From Anaeromyces robustus (Eukaryota > Neocallimastigomycota > Neocallimastigomycetes > Neocallimastigales > Neocallimastigaceae), in the NCBI GenBank assembly GCA_002104895.1, contig MCFG01000012.1:1-64000 (forward strand): DNA of 64,000 nt. Direction: 5' to 3'. The notes beneath the pieces were generated by a model, which was given only the letters and a program-made list of their open reading frames with translations, had not been told where the DNA came from and searched no databases. The position numbers and the translations under genes were made by a program. Positions 14,311 to 27,480 of this stretch are shown here, piece by piece. Position 1 is the stretch's first letter. Each line of letters starts with the position of its first letter.

Positions 14311-15651
14311 TTTAATATATATAAAATAATATAATTGTATATATCATAATAAATACTTTGTCAATTTTTTTTTCTTTTTATTCTAATGATGATGATGTAA
14401 CTTTTTAGTTTAAAAAAAAATCACCAGATTTTTTTTTTTTTTAAAAACCTTTAAAAAACAAAAAATAAAAAGTTTTCATTTTTTTTTTAATATTTTTCTT
14501 TTTTTCTATTTTTCTATTTTTCTATTTTTCTATTTTTTTTTATATTTAATATTTTTATTTTCAAAAAAAATTAAAGGAAAAATTATCAAATGAAAATGAA
14601 AAAATTTAAATTAAAATTAATTAAATTATTTCGTTTTAGTTTAGTATTCAGTTTGTTTATTTGTTATTTGTTATTTTGTTTTATATTTATTTTGTAAACA
14701 TTATTTATAGATAAAAATCATTATATAAAAATCATCCTTTTTTTTTATATTTTTAATCTTAAATACATTTACATACATATAATGTATAGGAATGTAATGG
14801 AACAATAAGTAGAATAATAAATAATAATATTGTTTATATTGTTATAACAATACACCAATATATAACAATATTATTATAAACAATAAATAATAATATTATT
14901 TATTATTGTTTATTTTATATTTTATATTTTAATTAAAAAGTTAGTCATCCTAATCTCTGAAAAAAAAAAAAAATTAAAAAGTTAATCAATCAATAAAAAA
15001 AAATATGAATGATAATACATTAAAAACAAATGAAAATGAGTAATCATGAATAAATGAAATAAATAACTAATGAATGAATAATCTTTATTTATTTTTATAT
15101 TTATTTCTATTTTTATATTTATATTTAATTTGTTTTGTTTTATAATATAATAATAATTAAAAAAAAAATAAGAATAAGAATTAAAAGTGACAATTTAAAA
15201 TGATTAGAAAAAAAAATTTTTTTTTTGTTTTATTATACATTTTTGATGAAATATAAAAAAAAAAATTTTTTTTTTTTCATATTTAGCTTAAATTAAATTT
15301 TATGAAGAGGGAGAAAAAATATGATCCTAAAAAAATAATAATAATGAAAAAAAATTTTTTATTTTTATTTTTTATATACAAATACATATAATAATATTAA
15401 TAATAATAATAAATAATAATAAATACATAAATAAATACATATTAAAATATATAATAATAATATAATAATCAATACATTATATACTACCCAATACATTATA
15501 TACCTATTATATACCTATTATATATATATTCAATATTAAATATTCAATATAAAATATAATAATCCATATATATAATAAATAAATAAATAAATTAAAAAAT
15601 GTTAATGAATTATTTTACAAAATAGTTTTAATTATTATTTGATGAAATTGG

Positions 15652-15683
<32 letters not shown>

Positions 15684-16341
15684 ATTATATAAAACAAACT
15701 CAAAAATATAAAACTATAAAATAAAAATATAAAACATAACCAATAAAGAATAATAAAACAAATAAAAAAATATGAAATACTAAATATTAAATATGAAATA
15801 AAAAAAAATACTAAAAATTAAAATGATGATTCCATTTATTAATAAATTGTCAACCTTTTATATTTTATTATAATTATTTTATTTTTTTTTAAATTTATTA
15901 TTATATTTATTAATAATTATTTTATTTTTTTTTAAATTTATTATTATATTTATTAGCATATATAAAAATTATATATGATTATTATATTATATTATATTAT
16001 CAATAATAAAATAATAAAATAATAAATGATAAATAATAATAAAACTTAATATGAAAAAATGAACCAATAAAAAGTTATAAAATAAAATAAAATAAATTTT
16101 TATTCTATTCTAAATACAAATCCACTTCAATTTTATTTTATTTCATTATATTTTATTTATTTATTAAATAATAATAATTAAATTCCTTATTATTATTATT
16201 ATTATTATTCTTGATATTATTATTATTATTATTATTAGGAGATGAGGACAATGAAAATTAAAAAAAATTAAAAAATGAAAATAAAATAATAACGAAAAAA
16301 AATAGAATAAATTTATATCAAATATAATAATCATATAGATA

Positions 16342-16372
<31 letters not shown>

Positions 16373-16505
16373 AAACATATGCTTTTCTTTTTTAATCTTT
16401 TTATTATTAAAGAATCATTATTGTTATAATAAAAAATTTTTTGTAAGATGTTAATATTATTTTACTTAGGATTTATAATTAACTATTCTTTTTATTTTAT
16501 TTCAT

Positions 16506-16545
<40 letters not shown>

Positions 16546-18639
16546 TTTTTTTTCATTTTTTGATAACTATAATTTTTTATAAACAATATGAATAAAACAT
16601 CATAAAAAAAAAAATTAATATATATTTTTTAAACTTAATAATAATAATATTTCATTACTTTTTTTTTATAATATTTTATTTATTAGTTAATATAGAGTTC
16701 ATTCTTTTGCTCTCGTTTTTTTTCTTAAATTTAATTTATATATATAATTTTTAAGTTTTTCATAACAAAGTAAACTCTAAAAAAAAATTTCCTAAAATTT
16801 CCTAAAATATATTGTATTATATTAAGGAAAATTAAAAATGATTTAAATCCTTTATATTATTATTTATATTATTAATATATCAAAATTTATATTTATAGTT
16901 ATATTAGATAATTTCTTTTTATTTAATTCATTTTCTTAATAATAATAATAAATAATAATAATAATAAATAATAATAATAATAAATAATAATAAATAATAA
17001 TAATTAATAATAATAATAAAATTATCAATTATCTACAAATACAATAACATAAATACATTGATACTTTTTATTTATGTATTTTATTATAAATATTATAAAT
17101 AAATAGTATATATAAATAAATAAATATTATTATATATATATTCATTTAATTTTATTTCATTTCATTTTATTTTATTTTATTTTATATTTTATTTCATTTT
17201 AATTTATTTATTATTCATAAAAAATATAAAAAAAATTTAATTTATTATTTTTTCATCTAAAAAAAGTAAAATAATAAATCTAAAACATTAATAAATTATG
17301 TCATATTAAGATGATACCAATTAAATGAAGAGAGATAAAAAAAAAATGATTTATCATAAAATAATATAATATAATCATTTTAATTAATTAATTTTTTATT
17401 TATTTATTAAAAAAAAAAATCAAAAAATCATAAAAAAAAAAAAAAATAGATGGATAATTGAATACAAAAAAATATTATTATTATCCTAGATATAAATTAA
17501 TTATCATCATAAATAAGAATACAAAAAAGAAAAAAACGAATACAAAAAAATGAATACAAATAAATAAAAAAAAATTAGATACAAAAAATAAATACAAAAA
17601 AAAAAATAAATACAAAATTTATAATAAATCAAAAAAAAAAAAAAAAAAAAAAAATACATACCACACCAAAAATGATTAAATAGATTTCCTTTTATAGTCT
17701 TTAATAATTTTTTTTTTCAACAATCCCAAAAAAAGTTGAAATTTTTTTTATTATTAATTAATTTATATAGTATTAATTATATAGTAATAATTATATTAAA
17801 AAGATATATAAATATATAATATATAATCTATAAAAATTTTAATAATTATGAAATTTCATCAATATTTATTTATTTTTTTTAATTTTTAATTTTAATTATA
17901 AAATAAAATTTATTATAATTTTATTTATTTTCCATTTATTTATTGATAATAAAAAAAAAAAAAGTATAATTATTATAATTATATAAATTATAATTAAATA
18001 AAAAAAAATTATTATTTAATAAATAATCCCAATATCAACAAACAAACAACAAAAAAAAATTATTTAAAGTTATCTTTAATATTTTTTAAAGTTTTTGAAA
18101 TAATTAATTATTATTATTTTTTTTTAAATTAAATATATATATATAAATAATAAATAATAAATAATAATAAATAATTAAAAAATAAAATAAAATAAAAAGT
18201 TTACTTTTTTTTTCCTTTCTTCTTATTATATCTTTTAACAAAAAAATATATATATATATTTATACATATATATAAATAAATAAATAAATATTAGGATAAT
18301 ATTAAATATAAATGCAGAAATTATCATAATATTATAGATATAAATATAAAATTTATATATTAATATTTATATTTATTATATATATCATTATATATAAAAT
18401 TATAATCTATAAATATAATATAATATATAGGATTTTATTTATTTATTTATTTATAATATTTAATTTATTTTCGTTATTTTTTCCTAAATACCAAAAATAA
18501 ATAAATAAATAAATAAATAGAAAATAAATAAATAAATTATTTACATTTACATAATATATATATATCAATTAAAAAAAACTAAAATAAAAATAAAAAAAAT
18601 TTTTTTTTATTTACATTTACATACAATAGTTGTATTGTC

Positions 18640-18702
18640 TTAGATGTCAAACTTGTGGCCATTAATGAAGAACAAATGATCCATGATTCTCTCCTCACCC
18701 AT
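18640..18702 (-). other. GC-rich 20-codon open frame island, possible gene fragment
   Basis: Within DNA of a few percent G+C, this 63-base stretch has about 40% G+C by direct count. On the minus strand it reads as a complete ATG-to-TAA frame of 20 residues beginning MGEERIMD and ending GHKFDI, with AAAATGG around the start. The plus strand is also open and coding-like across the same bases (reads LDVKLVAINEEQ). The coding strand is therefore uncertain. I do not recognise the peptide. It could be a relic of an exon or mobile element, or foreign DNA. Confidence 0.35.
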
Positions 18703-19126
18703 TTTAATATTTTTATTTTTTTAAAATATTTTCTTTTTATTATTATTCTTTATTATTATTCTTTATTATTATTATAATTATTATTATTATTTTTTTTAAA
18801 AAGTTAAAATTTTTTTAATAATTTTTTAATCATAAACATATTATTTTAATGGTGTGATATAGAGAATATAATAATAATAATCATAAATAAAAAATGTGAT
18901 ATATAATTTTTTTTTAAAAAAACAAAACAAATCAAAACAAAATAATATAATGAATAATATTATATATACATATAAATATATGATAATTATTCATTATTAT
19001 TCATTCATTTATTTATTCATGATTTGTTAATTATTAAACGAATTATTTTTAATTTTGTTTTTTAAATTATTTTTTTTTAATATTAAATTATTTGTATTTT
19101 TATTTGTTATCTATTTTGATGATATC

Positions 19127-19199
19127 TTTTGTATCTTGTATTTTGTATCTTGTATTTTGTATCTTGTATTTCGTTTTTTTTTGTATTTTGTATTTCGCA
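19127..19199. repeat. 14-bp tandem repeat
   Basis: Units close to TTTTGTATCTTGTA repeat about three times and then continue as diverged TTTTGTATTTCG copies. This is a small minisatellite with slight T/G strand bias. Confidence 0.6.
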
Positions 19200-20643
19200 T
19201 TTTTTGATTACAAAAAAAAAATTTTTTTTCTTTCTTTCTTTTCTTTTCTTTTCTATTATTATTATTAACTAGTACTTTTTTTTTTTTTTATTTCTTTGTA
19301 TATTAAGGTCTATTAAGGTATTATAGAATTATTTATTATAAATATAAATATAAATATAAAATATTAAATATTAAAATATTAAAATATTAAATATTAAATA
19401 ACATAGGATTAATCACAAGTTTAGTATTTATTTTGTATATAAAAATAAATTGATTTTTAGGAATTTATTTTGAGTCATTTCATTTAATTAAATTTAATAT
19501 ATTATACTACTAAATAATATTAATATATAATATACATATAATATACATATAATAATATATTATAATAATAGAATCAAAAATAAAATAAAAATAAATGATT
19601 AAAACTATCTCCACAATTCTTAATTAAATTATTTATATTCAAAAAAAAAAAAAAAAAATCAAAATATATAGATATATATATTAATTAAAATAATAATAAT
19701 TTATTTTATATATTTAAAGTTTCATAATTAAATAGATAAATATAAATGTATAATTTATTTATATTATTTATATTATTTATTATTTATATAATATATAAAT
19801 ATAAAAAATATAGAAATAGAGGATTTTGAAAAATAGTTGTGTTATTTTCCTTTTTTTTTTTTTTTTTTTTTTTTAAACAAAAAAAAAATTTATTGTTTCA
19901 TTACATTTAGTTTAATTTTTTTGTTTTGTTTTTTTATTTTATTTCATTTTTTTTTTTTATATTATTTTATTTTATTTTAATTTTAATTTTAAATATAAAA
20001 AAAATATTTATTAATTAATAAATAGAGTTTGGCTTATGAATTTTTTTTCCAGAAAATTTAATCAATTCATAGAACATGGAGATTAAATAAATTAAAAAAA
20101 AAATATGATCATTAATATTGTACAAAAAAAAATGGATTAATTAATTTATGACACCAATAAAATTTAAAATAAATCCTAGAAAATATTAATTATAAAACAA
20201 GATTTAATATCTTAAAAAAAAAAAAAAAAAAAAACAGATATTAAAATCTTTTTTTTAAAAAAAAAAAAAATTAATAAAAAATAATAAATTAATTTATAAA
20301 TATAATATTATATTTATTAAAATTTATGATAATTAATTAATTAATTATAAATTAATTTATAAATATTATAATATTATATCTATTAGAATTTATGATAATT
20401 AATAAATATTATTAATTTTTTTTTTTTGAGATAGTGGATATTTTTTTTTATTATAAAAAAAATAAAAAAAAAAAAAAAAAGAATTTTCATTTAATATTAT
20501 TATAATATAATATATTTTTTTTTATAAAATAAGAATTAAATTAAATGAATTTTCTATTATTACAAATTTATAAATTTATAAATCCTTTTTTTTTTTTCTA
20601 GATATTTTATAATAATATCTAAAAAGAATAAGAAAAAAATACA

Positions 20644-20769
20644 AAAATAAAATAAAATAAAATAAAATAAAATAAAATAAAATAAAATAAAATAAAATAA
20701 AATAAAATAAAATAAAATAAAATAAAATAAAATAAAATAAAATAAAATAAAATAAAATAAAATAAAATA
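20644..20769. repeat. Pure (TAAAA)n microsatellite, about 25 units
   Basis: About 126 bp of uninterrupted AAAAT pentamers, the longest perfect microsatellite I noticed in the window. The antisense frame through it encodes a repeating Phe-Ile-Leu-Phe-Tyr string, which is an artefact. Confidence 0.95.
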
Positions 20770-22908
20770 TAAAAAAAAGGATTTATAAATTTAAAAGTCA
20801 TATTATCATTATAATATAATATTTTATAAATAATATGTCTTTTTTTTTTTTAGTTTTAGTTTTAGTTTTTTCTTTTTTTTCCTTTTTATTTCTATTTTTA
20901 TTTCTATATTATATATTATATATTATATATAATTTTAATTTAATTTTTAATTTTTATTGTATTATTAAATTTCATGCAAATTTTTTTTTTTTAATTTTTT
21001 TATTATTAAAATATTTTTCCATTTTTCATTGTTTATTGGAAATTTTTTAACTCCTTTTTTTTTTTTTTGTTTTATTTTTTTATTTTCATAAAAAAATTTA
21101 ACCATCTGATAAAAAAAATTAAAAAAAAAAAAAAAAAATTAATTCTTATAGAATTTATATTCATATTCATTATTAAAAAAAAAAATTAATTATTATTATT
21201 ATTATTATTTTTCTAATTTTAATTTTTTATTTTTTTTTTCATTATCATTAACAAATTAACAAATATTTTTATTTATTTATTTATTTATTTATTATTAATT
21301 TTTTTATTTTATTTCATTTTAGTTGTGAGAGAGAGAGAATCACTTTTAAATAAATAAATGGATTGAAAATAATATAATAAATATAAAAAAGTTATATGAA
21401 AATTTTATGGGATATATGGAATTATATTATTATATTATAGAATTTTTATTGTAACTTTATCTATATTTAAATATGAATATAAATAAAAAAAAAAAAAAAC
21501 AGTTACAATAAATTCTTCTTAATAATTTTTTATTTAATTATTTTTTTTACTTTTACTATGAAATAAAGCTTAATATATAAAATAAAAGCTAAATAAATAA
21601 TATTATTTATTATGATATAAAAAAACTCTATTAAAATATTAAAAATAACTATACCAAATAAAAAAAAAAAAAGTGTACATATTATTTAAATGTTTCAATG
21701 TTTCATCTTTTTTATTTTGTTTTTATTTTTTTTTTTTTGTTTTTTATATTTATTTTTATCATTTGTTATTATTATCATTATTATTACCATTATTTAAACT
21801 TTGTTTATTTGAATGAAAAAAAAAAGAAATAAACATTCAATTAATAATTAATAATTAAATCATGGAATTGTATAAATATATATATCTATCAACTGTACTT
21901 TAAAAAAAATTATTATACATAACATAATATACATAACATTAATTACATAACATATATAACATAACCTACATATGAAATTATTTTAATTATGATTATGGAT
22001 TTAAAATAGAAAAGAGGAATTATGAAGGTAATTATTTATTAATAATAATAATAAAATTCTTCGATTGTTATTTTTTAAATGAAAAAATTTTGGCAGTAAA
22101 ATAATAAAATAAAATAAAATAAATAATGGAAGAATCTAAAAAAAAAATGAAAAAAAAAAAGGTTTCATAGTTTAATATATATAAATAAGAAAGAAAAGAA
22201 AAAAATTAAAATTAAAATTAAAAATCTTAGAAAATCTATTATTATTTAATTAATTACCAAAAAAACAAAAACAACCAAAAAATTTTTTATTATTATTATA
22301 AATAATAAACTATGATTAAAATCGTAAAGTCAAATGATTCTTGTTTTTATTGTTTTTCTTTTTCTTTTTCCATCAAAATTAAAGAAAATTAATAAAATTT
22401 TTCGGCTTATGAATTATTTTCTTGTTCAGACAAAATAATTAGAATTTATTTTTTTTTTAATTTTAATTTATTTTAATTTTTGTATATAAAAATATTTTTT
22501 TTTATATTTAAATAATGAAATATCCATAATATATTATCTATTATATTATCCAATATATTATATTATATTATATATACATTAACATAATATTCATATAATA
22601 TTATTATTATATAATATTATTTTATATATAATAATTTAATATATTTTTTAAATTTTATTAAATTATTAAAAGTATTTTTTTTTTTTTTTAATTTTTATTT
22701 TTTAATTTATTTTATTCTCCATTAATTTTTTTTGTTCTATTCATTCATTTATTTATTTTTTTTTCATTTATTTTAGTTTTGTTTTGTTAAATGATTTTTT
22801 ATTCATTCATTTTTAACACCAATAAAATTGTTTATACTTTTTTTTTATTTATTATATATATATTCTTTTTTTTTTTCTTTTTATTTTTTATAATGTATTT
22901 ATTATTAT

Positions 22909-22964
22909 ATTATTAAAATAACAATAATAATAATAATAATAATTGTTATTGTTATTTTAATAAT
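22909..22964. repeat. 19-bp perfect stem-loop
   Basis: Arm 22909-22927 is exactly complementary to 22946-22964 over 19 bp. The loop is AAT trinucleotide repeats. The arms contain AACAA/TTGTT as well as A/T, so pairing goes slightly beyond what AT composition alone would give. Confidence 0.6.
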
Positions 22965-24633
22965 CTAATTAATCTAAAAAAGAAAAAAAAAATTTTTTTT
23001 TCTTATGATAATAATAAGAAATAAATAAAATAGTAACAAATAAAAATCATAAAATTTTTGGGGTGAATTATGATACAAAACTATTAAAGAAAAAATAAAA
23101 AAAAAATAATTTGAATTATTTTTTTAATTAGAATTTTTTTTAAATGATAATAATAATTGAAACAGAATTAAAATATAAAAGTGAATAATAAAATAAAATA
23201 ACATAAAATAAAATAAAATATAAAAAAGATTAAATAAAAGTTAATAAAAAAAAAAACAGTTAACTATTATTATAATTTTATTTTTTATTTAATATTTTGC
23301 CTTTTTTAATTATAATTATTATAATTATTATAATTATTATTTTATTATTATTTTATTATTTAATTAACTTATCCTGTTAAGTAAAATATAAAAAATAATC
23401 CATAATTTTTTTTTAAAAAAAATTTTTTTTTATATTATTAATTAATTAATTAATTAATAATAAATAAATAAAAAACCAACTTTTTTTTTTTTTAATTATG
23501 ATTGAATCATTATTAATTATTAATTATTTATTTTACTTTATTTATTTAAATTGAGATTTTTTTATAAATCTTATTTTGTAATTAAATAATTTTTTTTAAT
23601 AATAATTTATTAATTATTTTATTTATTTTATTTTATTAGAAATAAAATTTTGAGAAAAAAAAATTATTTAATTTTAATATTAGATTACATCATTACATCA
23701 TCATCATTAATATAAAATAAAATCATCCATTAATTATTACCAATTTATTAATGAATTACTTTTTATATATAAAAGTTTACTTTTATTTTTTTATTATTAT
23801 AATACAGAAAAAAAACATAAGCTTTTTCTTTAAATATTTTTCTATTAGATAAAAATTATTTATTATTTTTAAAAATATTTCTTGTTGTCTTTTTTTCATT
23901 TTAACTACTTTTTTTATTGTATTTTCTTTCTTAATATTCATATTAAAATAGTATAATAATACATTAAATAAAAAATAAAATCTATATATAATTTATAATA
24001 TTTATTATTATATTATTTTTATATTATTTTTATATTATTTTTATATTATTATTATATATTAATATTTATTTATAATATATATCAATTCTATTATTTGTAT
24101 TTGTATTTCATAGTTTGTATTTGTATTTAAAGAATAAAAAAAATAACAAAAATAACAAAAATAACAAAAAAAAATAACAAAAAAGAATTTTCAGCCATTA
24201 TTTTTTAATTAGTTATTTAAAAAAAGCCATTTAATTTATTTTAACTTAAAACATTAATACACACAAAAAAAAAAAAAGTATATTAAATTAAATGTAAAAA
24301 TAAATAAAAACTAAAATCATAATTATTATTATTATTTATTTATTTATTTATTATTTATTTACTTTTATTTACTATTATTTACTATTATTTATTTATTTTT
24401 TCTTGGTTTTTTTTTTATTTTTGATAACAATAATAATACTTTTAAATTATTGTTTTTTTTTCAATTGTAGACAAAATAAAAATAAAAACAAAAAAAAAAA
24501 AAAAAACTAAATCCACTTTTCAAAAAAAAATTTTTATTTATTTATTTATTTATTTATTGTTTTACATTTATTTAAATGATTATTGGTTTATTTATTTAAT
24601 TAGTTTTAATTCGTTTAATTCTAATATTATTGG

Positions 24634-24667
<34 letters not shown>

Positions 24668-25431
24668 TAATATGAAATAAAAATATAAAAAAAAATTAAA
24701 AATAGGATAAAAAAAAATTTTTTTTATTTTTTTAATTCGTTTATTTAGTATTATGACTAACTATGACCTTAATAATGGCCGCATCTTTAAAAAAAAAACA
24801 CTAAAATACTAAAATAATAAATAATATAATAAAAATAATAAAATAATTAAATAAAATATTATATATTATATATTATATAATAACAAAATATTATATTATA
24901 TATTATTATATTAATATAATATTAATATTTTAATATTAAAAATTTATGAATAATCATCCTAAATTCCTTATCCATATTTTTTTTTCCCATTTGTTTAAAA
25001 TACGTCATGTAAATCATTTTTATACCTAAAAAAAAAAAAATAAAATAAAATAAAAATGAATAATTAATAATTAATTTGTACAATATTATTAACTAATTAA
25101 TTAATAATTAATAATTATTGTACTAATTAATAATTATCAATTTTTTTTGTTTTATCTTTTTTTTTTTTTTTTTTTAATATCAATATTAATATTAATATTT
25201 CATTTTTTTGACATATGAAAATTTTTTTATTTTTTTTTTTTTTAATTTTTTTTTTTAATTTTTTTTTTTAATTTTTTAATTTTTATTAATTTTTATTAAT
25301 TATCTGACACATAAAACACACAATAAATTTTAACATAACAAAACACACATAATTCATCACACCTATCACAACAAAATTAAAAAATTAAAATTAAAAAATT
25401 AAAATTAAAAAAAAAATTAAAAATTAGATTT

Positions 25432-25435
<4 letters not shown>

Positions 25436-25472
<37 letters not shown>
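25436..25472. repeat. 37-base poly-A tract
   Basis: Thirty-seven consecutive A residues, one of the longest homopolymers noticed in the window. No gene-like sequence lies directly upstream, so a retroposed poly-A tail is not supported. Confidence 0.9.
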
Positions 25473-25475
<3 letters not shown>

Positions 25476-25611
25476 AGTAAAAGAATTATAATAAAATAAA
25501 AATTATATAAAATAAATTATAAAAAATAAATTTTATAATTTAATTTATTCATTAATTAATTTTATATTGTTATTTAATTTTTTTAATTTTTAATGTTTCA
25601 GTTTTTAGTCG

Positions 25612-25660
25612 ATGTGTCAAAAGTTTGTGTTTTTTTTTTTTTTTAAAACTTTTGACACAT
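25612..25660. repeat. 15-bp perfect inverted repeat around poly-T
   Basis: ATGTGTCAAAAGTTT at 25612-25626 is matched exactly by AAACTTTTGACACAT at 25646-25660. The 19-base spacer is mostly T. The arms carry TGTGTC/GACACA, uncommon words here, so chance pairing is unlikely. Confidence 0.75.
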
Positions 25661-26599
25661 ATAAATAAATGATTTATTTAATCTTTTTTTTTTATTTATT
25701 ACTCATTAATATATTATGTAATTTATAATGAATATTGTTTTAATATAAGTAGTATCAAAAGTTTATAATAATAATAATTAAAAAAAAATAGAAACATTTT
25801 TATTCTTTTTTTTTTTTTTTTTCCTTTTAACGATGCAATAAAATAAGCCTTTCTATAAATGGAAATTAATAATATAAAATTAAAAATTAAAAATTAAACT
25901 ATGAAAAATGAAAAATAATAAATAATAATAAATAATAAATAATAATAAATAATTTTTCTTAATCATTAAAATTAATTAATAAATATATACATAAAAAATA
26001 AATAAATTATTTTATTTTATTTTATTTTTTATTTTCCATTAATAATTATAATTCACCTTTTAGGTTTTTAATTTAATTTAGAGGTCTGAATTATTTTCCG
26101 TTTATGGAATAATAATAATTATAATAATTAAAATAAAATAATATAATAATTATAATGGTAATGATAACGAAGAAATAACAATAATAAATAATAATAAATA
26201 ATAATAATAAATAATGATAATAATAATAATAATAATAATAAATAATAATAATAAAAATGATCAAATAATAATAAATATTATATTATATCAATCAAATGAA
26301 GATCATTGATTTTTTATTTATTTATTATTATTAAATAATAATAATTATAATAATAATTTAATCATTAATATCATTTTATAATGTTTATTTATTATTATTA
26401 TTCTTATCTATTATATTTTAAAACATAATTTAAAAAAAAAAATAAATAAAATTAAATCAATTTATTTAATATAAAAAAATCTATAAAACAATAAAACAAT
26501 AATATATATAAAAAAAAGAGGACAATAATTTTTTTTTAACTAATCAATTAGTATTATTAATATTATTTGTAGATTTTTATTATTATTATTATTATTATT

Positions 26600-26617
26600 A
26601 AATATTAAATATTATTT

Positions 26618-26648
<31 letters not shown>

Positions 26649-26717
26649 AATATTAAATATTATTTTATTTATTTATTATTAATATTTATTATTATTATTA
26701 AATATTAAATATTATTT

Positions 26718-26748
<31 letters not shown>

Positions 26749-26799
26749 AATATTAAATATTATTTTATTTATTTATTATTAATATTTATTATTATTATT
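26600..26799. repeat. 100-bp higher-order tandem duplication of AAT-rich units
   Basis: The motif AAATATTAAATATTATTTTA recurs at 26600, 26648, 26700 and 26748. The alternating spacing of 48, 52, 48 shows a 100-bp block duplicated in tandem, each block made of two related subunits that differ by an inserted TTAATATT. The block lies in a longer (ATT)n region. Confidence 0.7.
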
Positions 26800-27362
26800 T
26801 ATGATTAGTGTTTTATTTTATTTATTATTTATTTATTATTTATTTATTATTTATTATTATTATTATTTATTTATTATTTATTTATTTTTTTAGTGGTTTG
26901 TTGCACAAAATTTCTATTTATTATTAAATATATAAAAGTGTTTTTTTTTTTTTTTTTTCTCTGTTTTAAAGTTTTTATTAGTGTGAGTAACAAATTATTT
27001 TATTTGAATATTATTAAGAATTAATATAAAAAGAATATATTATATCTAGAATAAATAGAATAAAATAATTTAAATGTATTAGAATATAATTTAATAATAT
27101 ATAAACATGTCAAACATTTAAATTAAATTAAAATAAATTAATATAAAATAAAAGATCTTTTTTTTATTTTCAATTTTTTTATGGAATATGCCATTTTTTA
27201 CTAATTATATTATTTATATACTTTTTTTTTATAACTTTTTTGTATATAAAAAATTATATATTACATTATATTTATTATTTTGTATAATCAATACATTATT
27301 ATAATAATATAATATATTATTAATATATTTCTATTATATTTTATTGTATAGACTATTTATTT

Positions 27363-27480
27363 TGCAAAATACAAAATACAAAACACAAAAAAAACACAAA
27401 AAAAAAAAAAACACAAAAAAAAAAAAACACAAAAAAAAAATACAAAAAATACAAAAAAAATATAAAATAAAAAAAAAAAA
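27363..27480. repeat. A/C strand-biased ACACAAAA repeat
   Basis: The + strand is almost only A and C, with irregular copies of ACAAAATAC and ACACAAAAAAAA. It is low-complexity with strong strand asymmetry. Confidence 0.6.

Larger units (their letters stand above)
11880..20640. other. AT-rich gene desert, segment 2
   Basis: This is the same near-pure A/T composition, with (AAT)n, (AAAT)n and poly-A/T tracts and no supportable gene. Embedded items are a hairpin at 14282-14310, purine runs near 13402-13480 and 13845-13880, a GC-rich island at 18640-18702 and a 14-bp tandem repeat at 19127-19199. The word GGCTTATGAATT occurs near 20036 and again near 22404. Confidence 0.8.

Noticed and set aside
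20619-20801. Antisense 60-residue open frame of Phe-Ile-Leu-Phe-Tyr repeats
   Set aside because: It is the translation of the pure AAAAT microsatellite.
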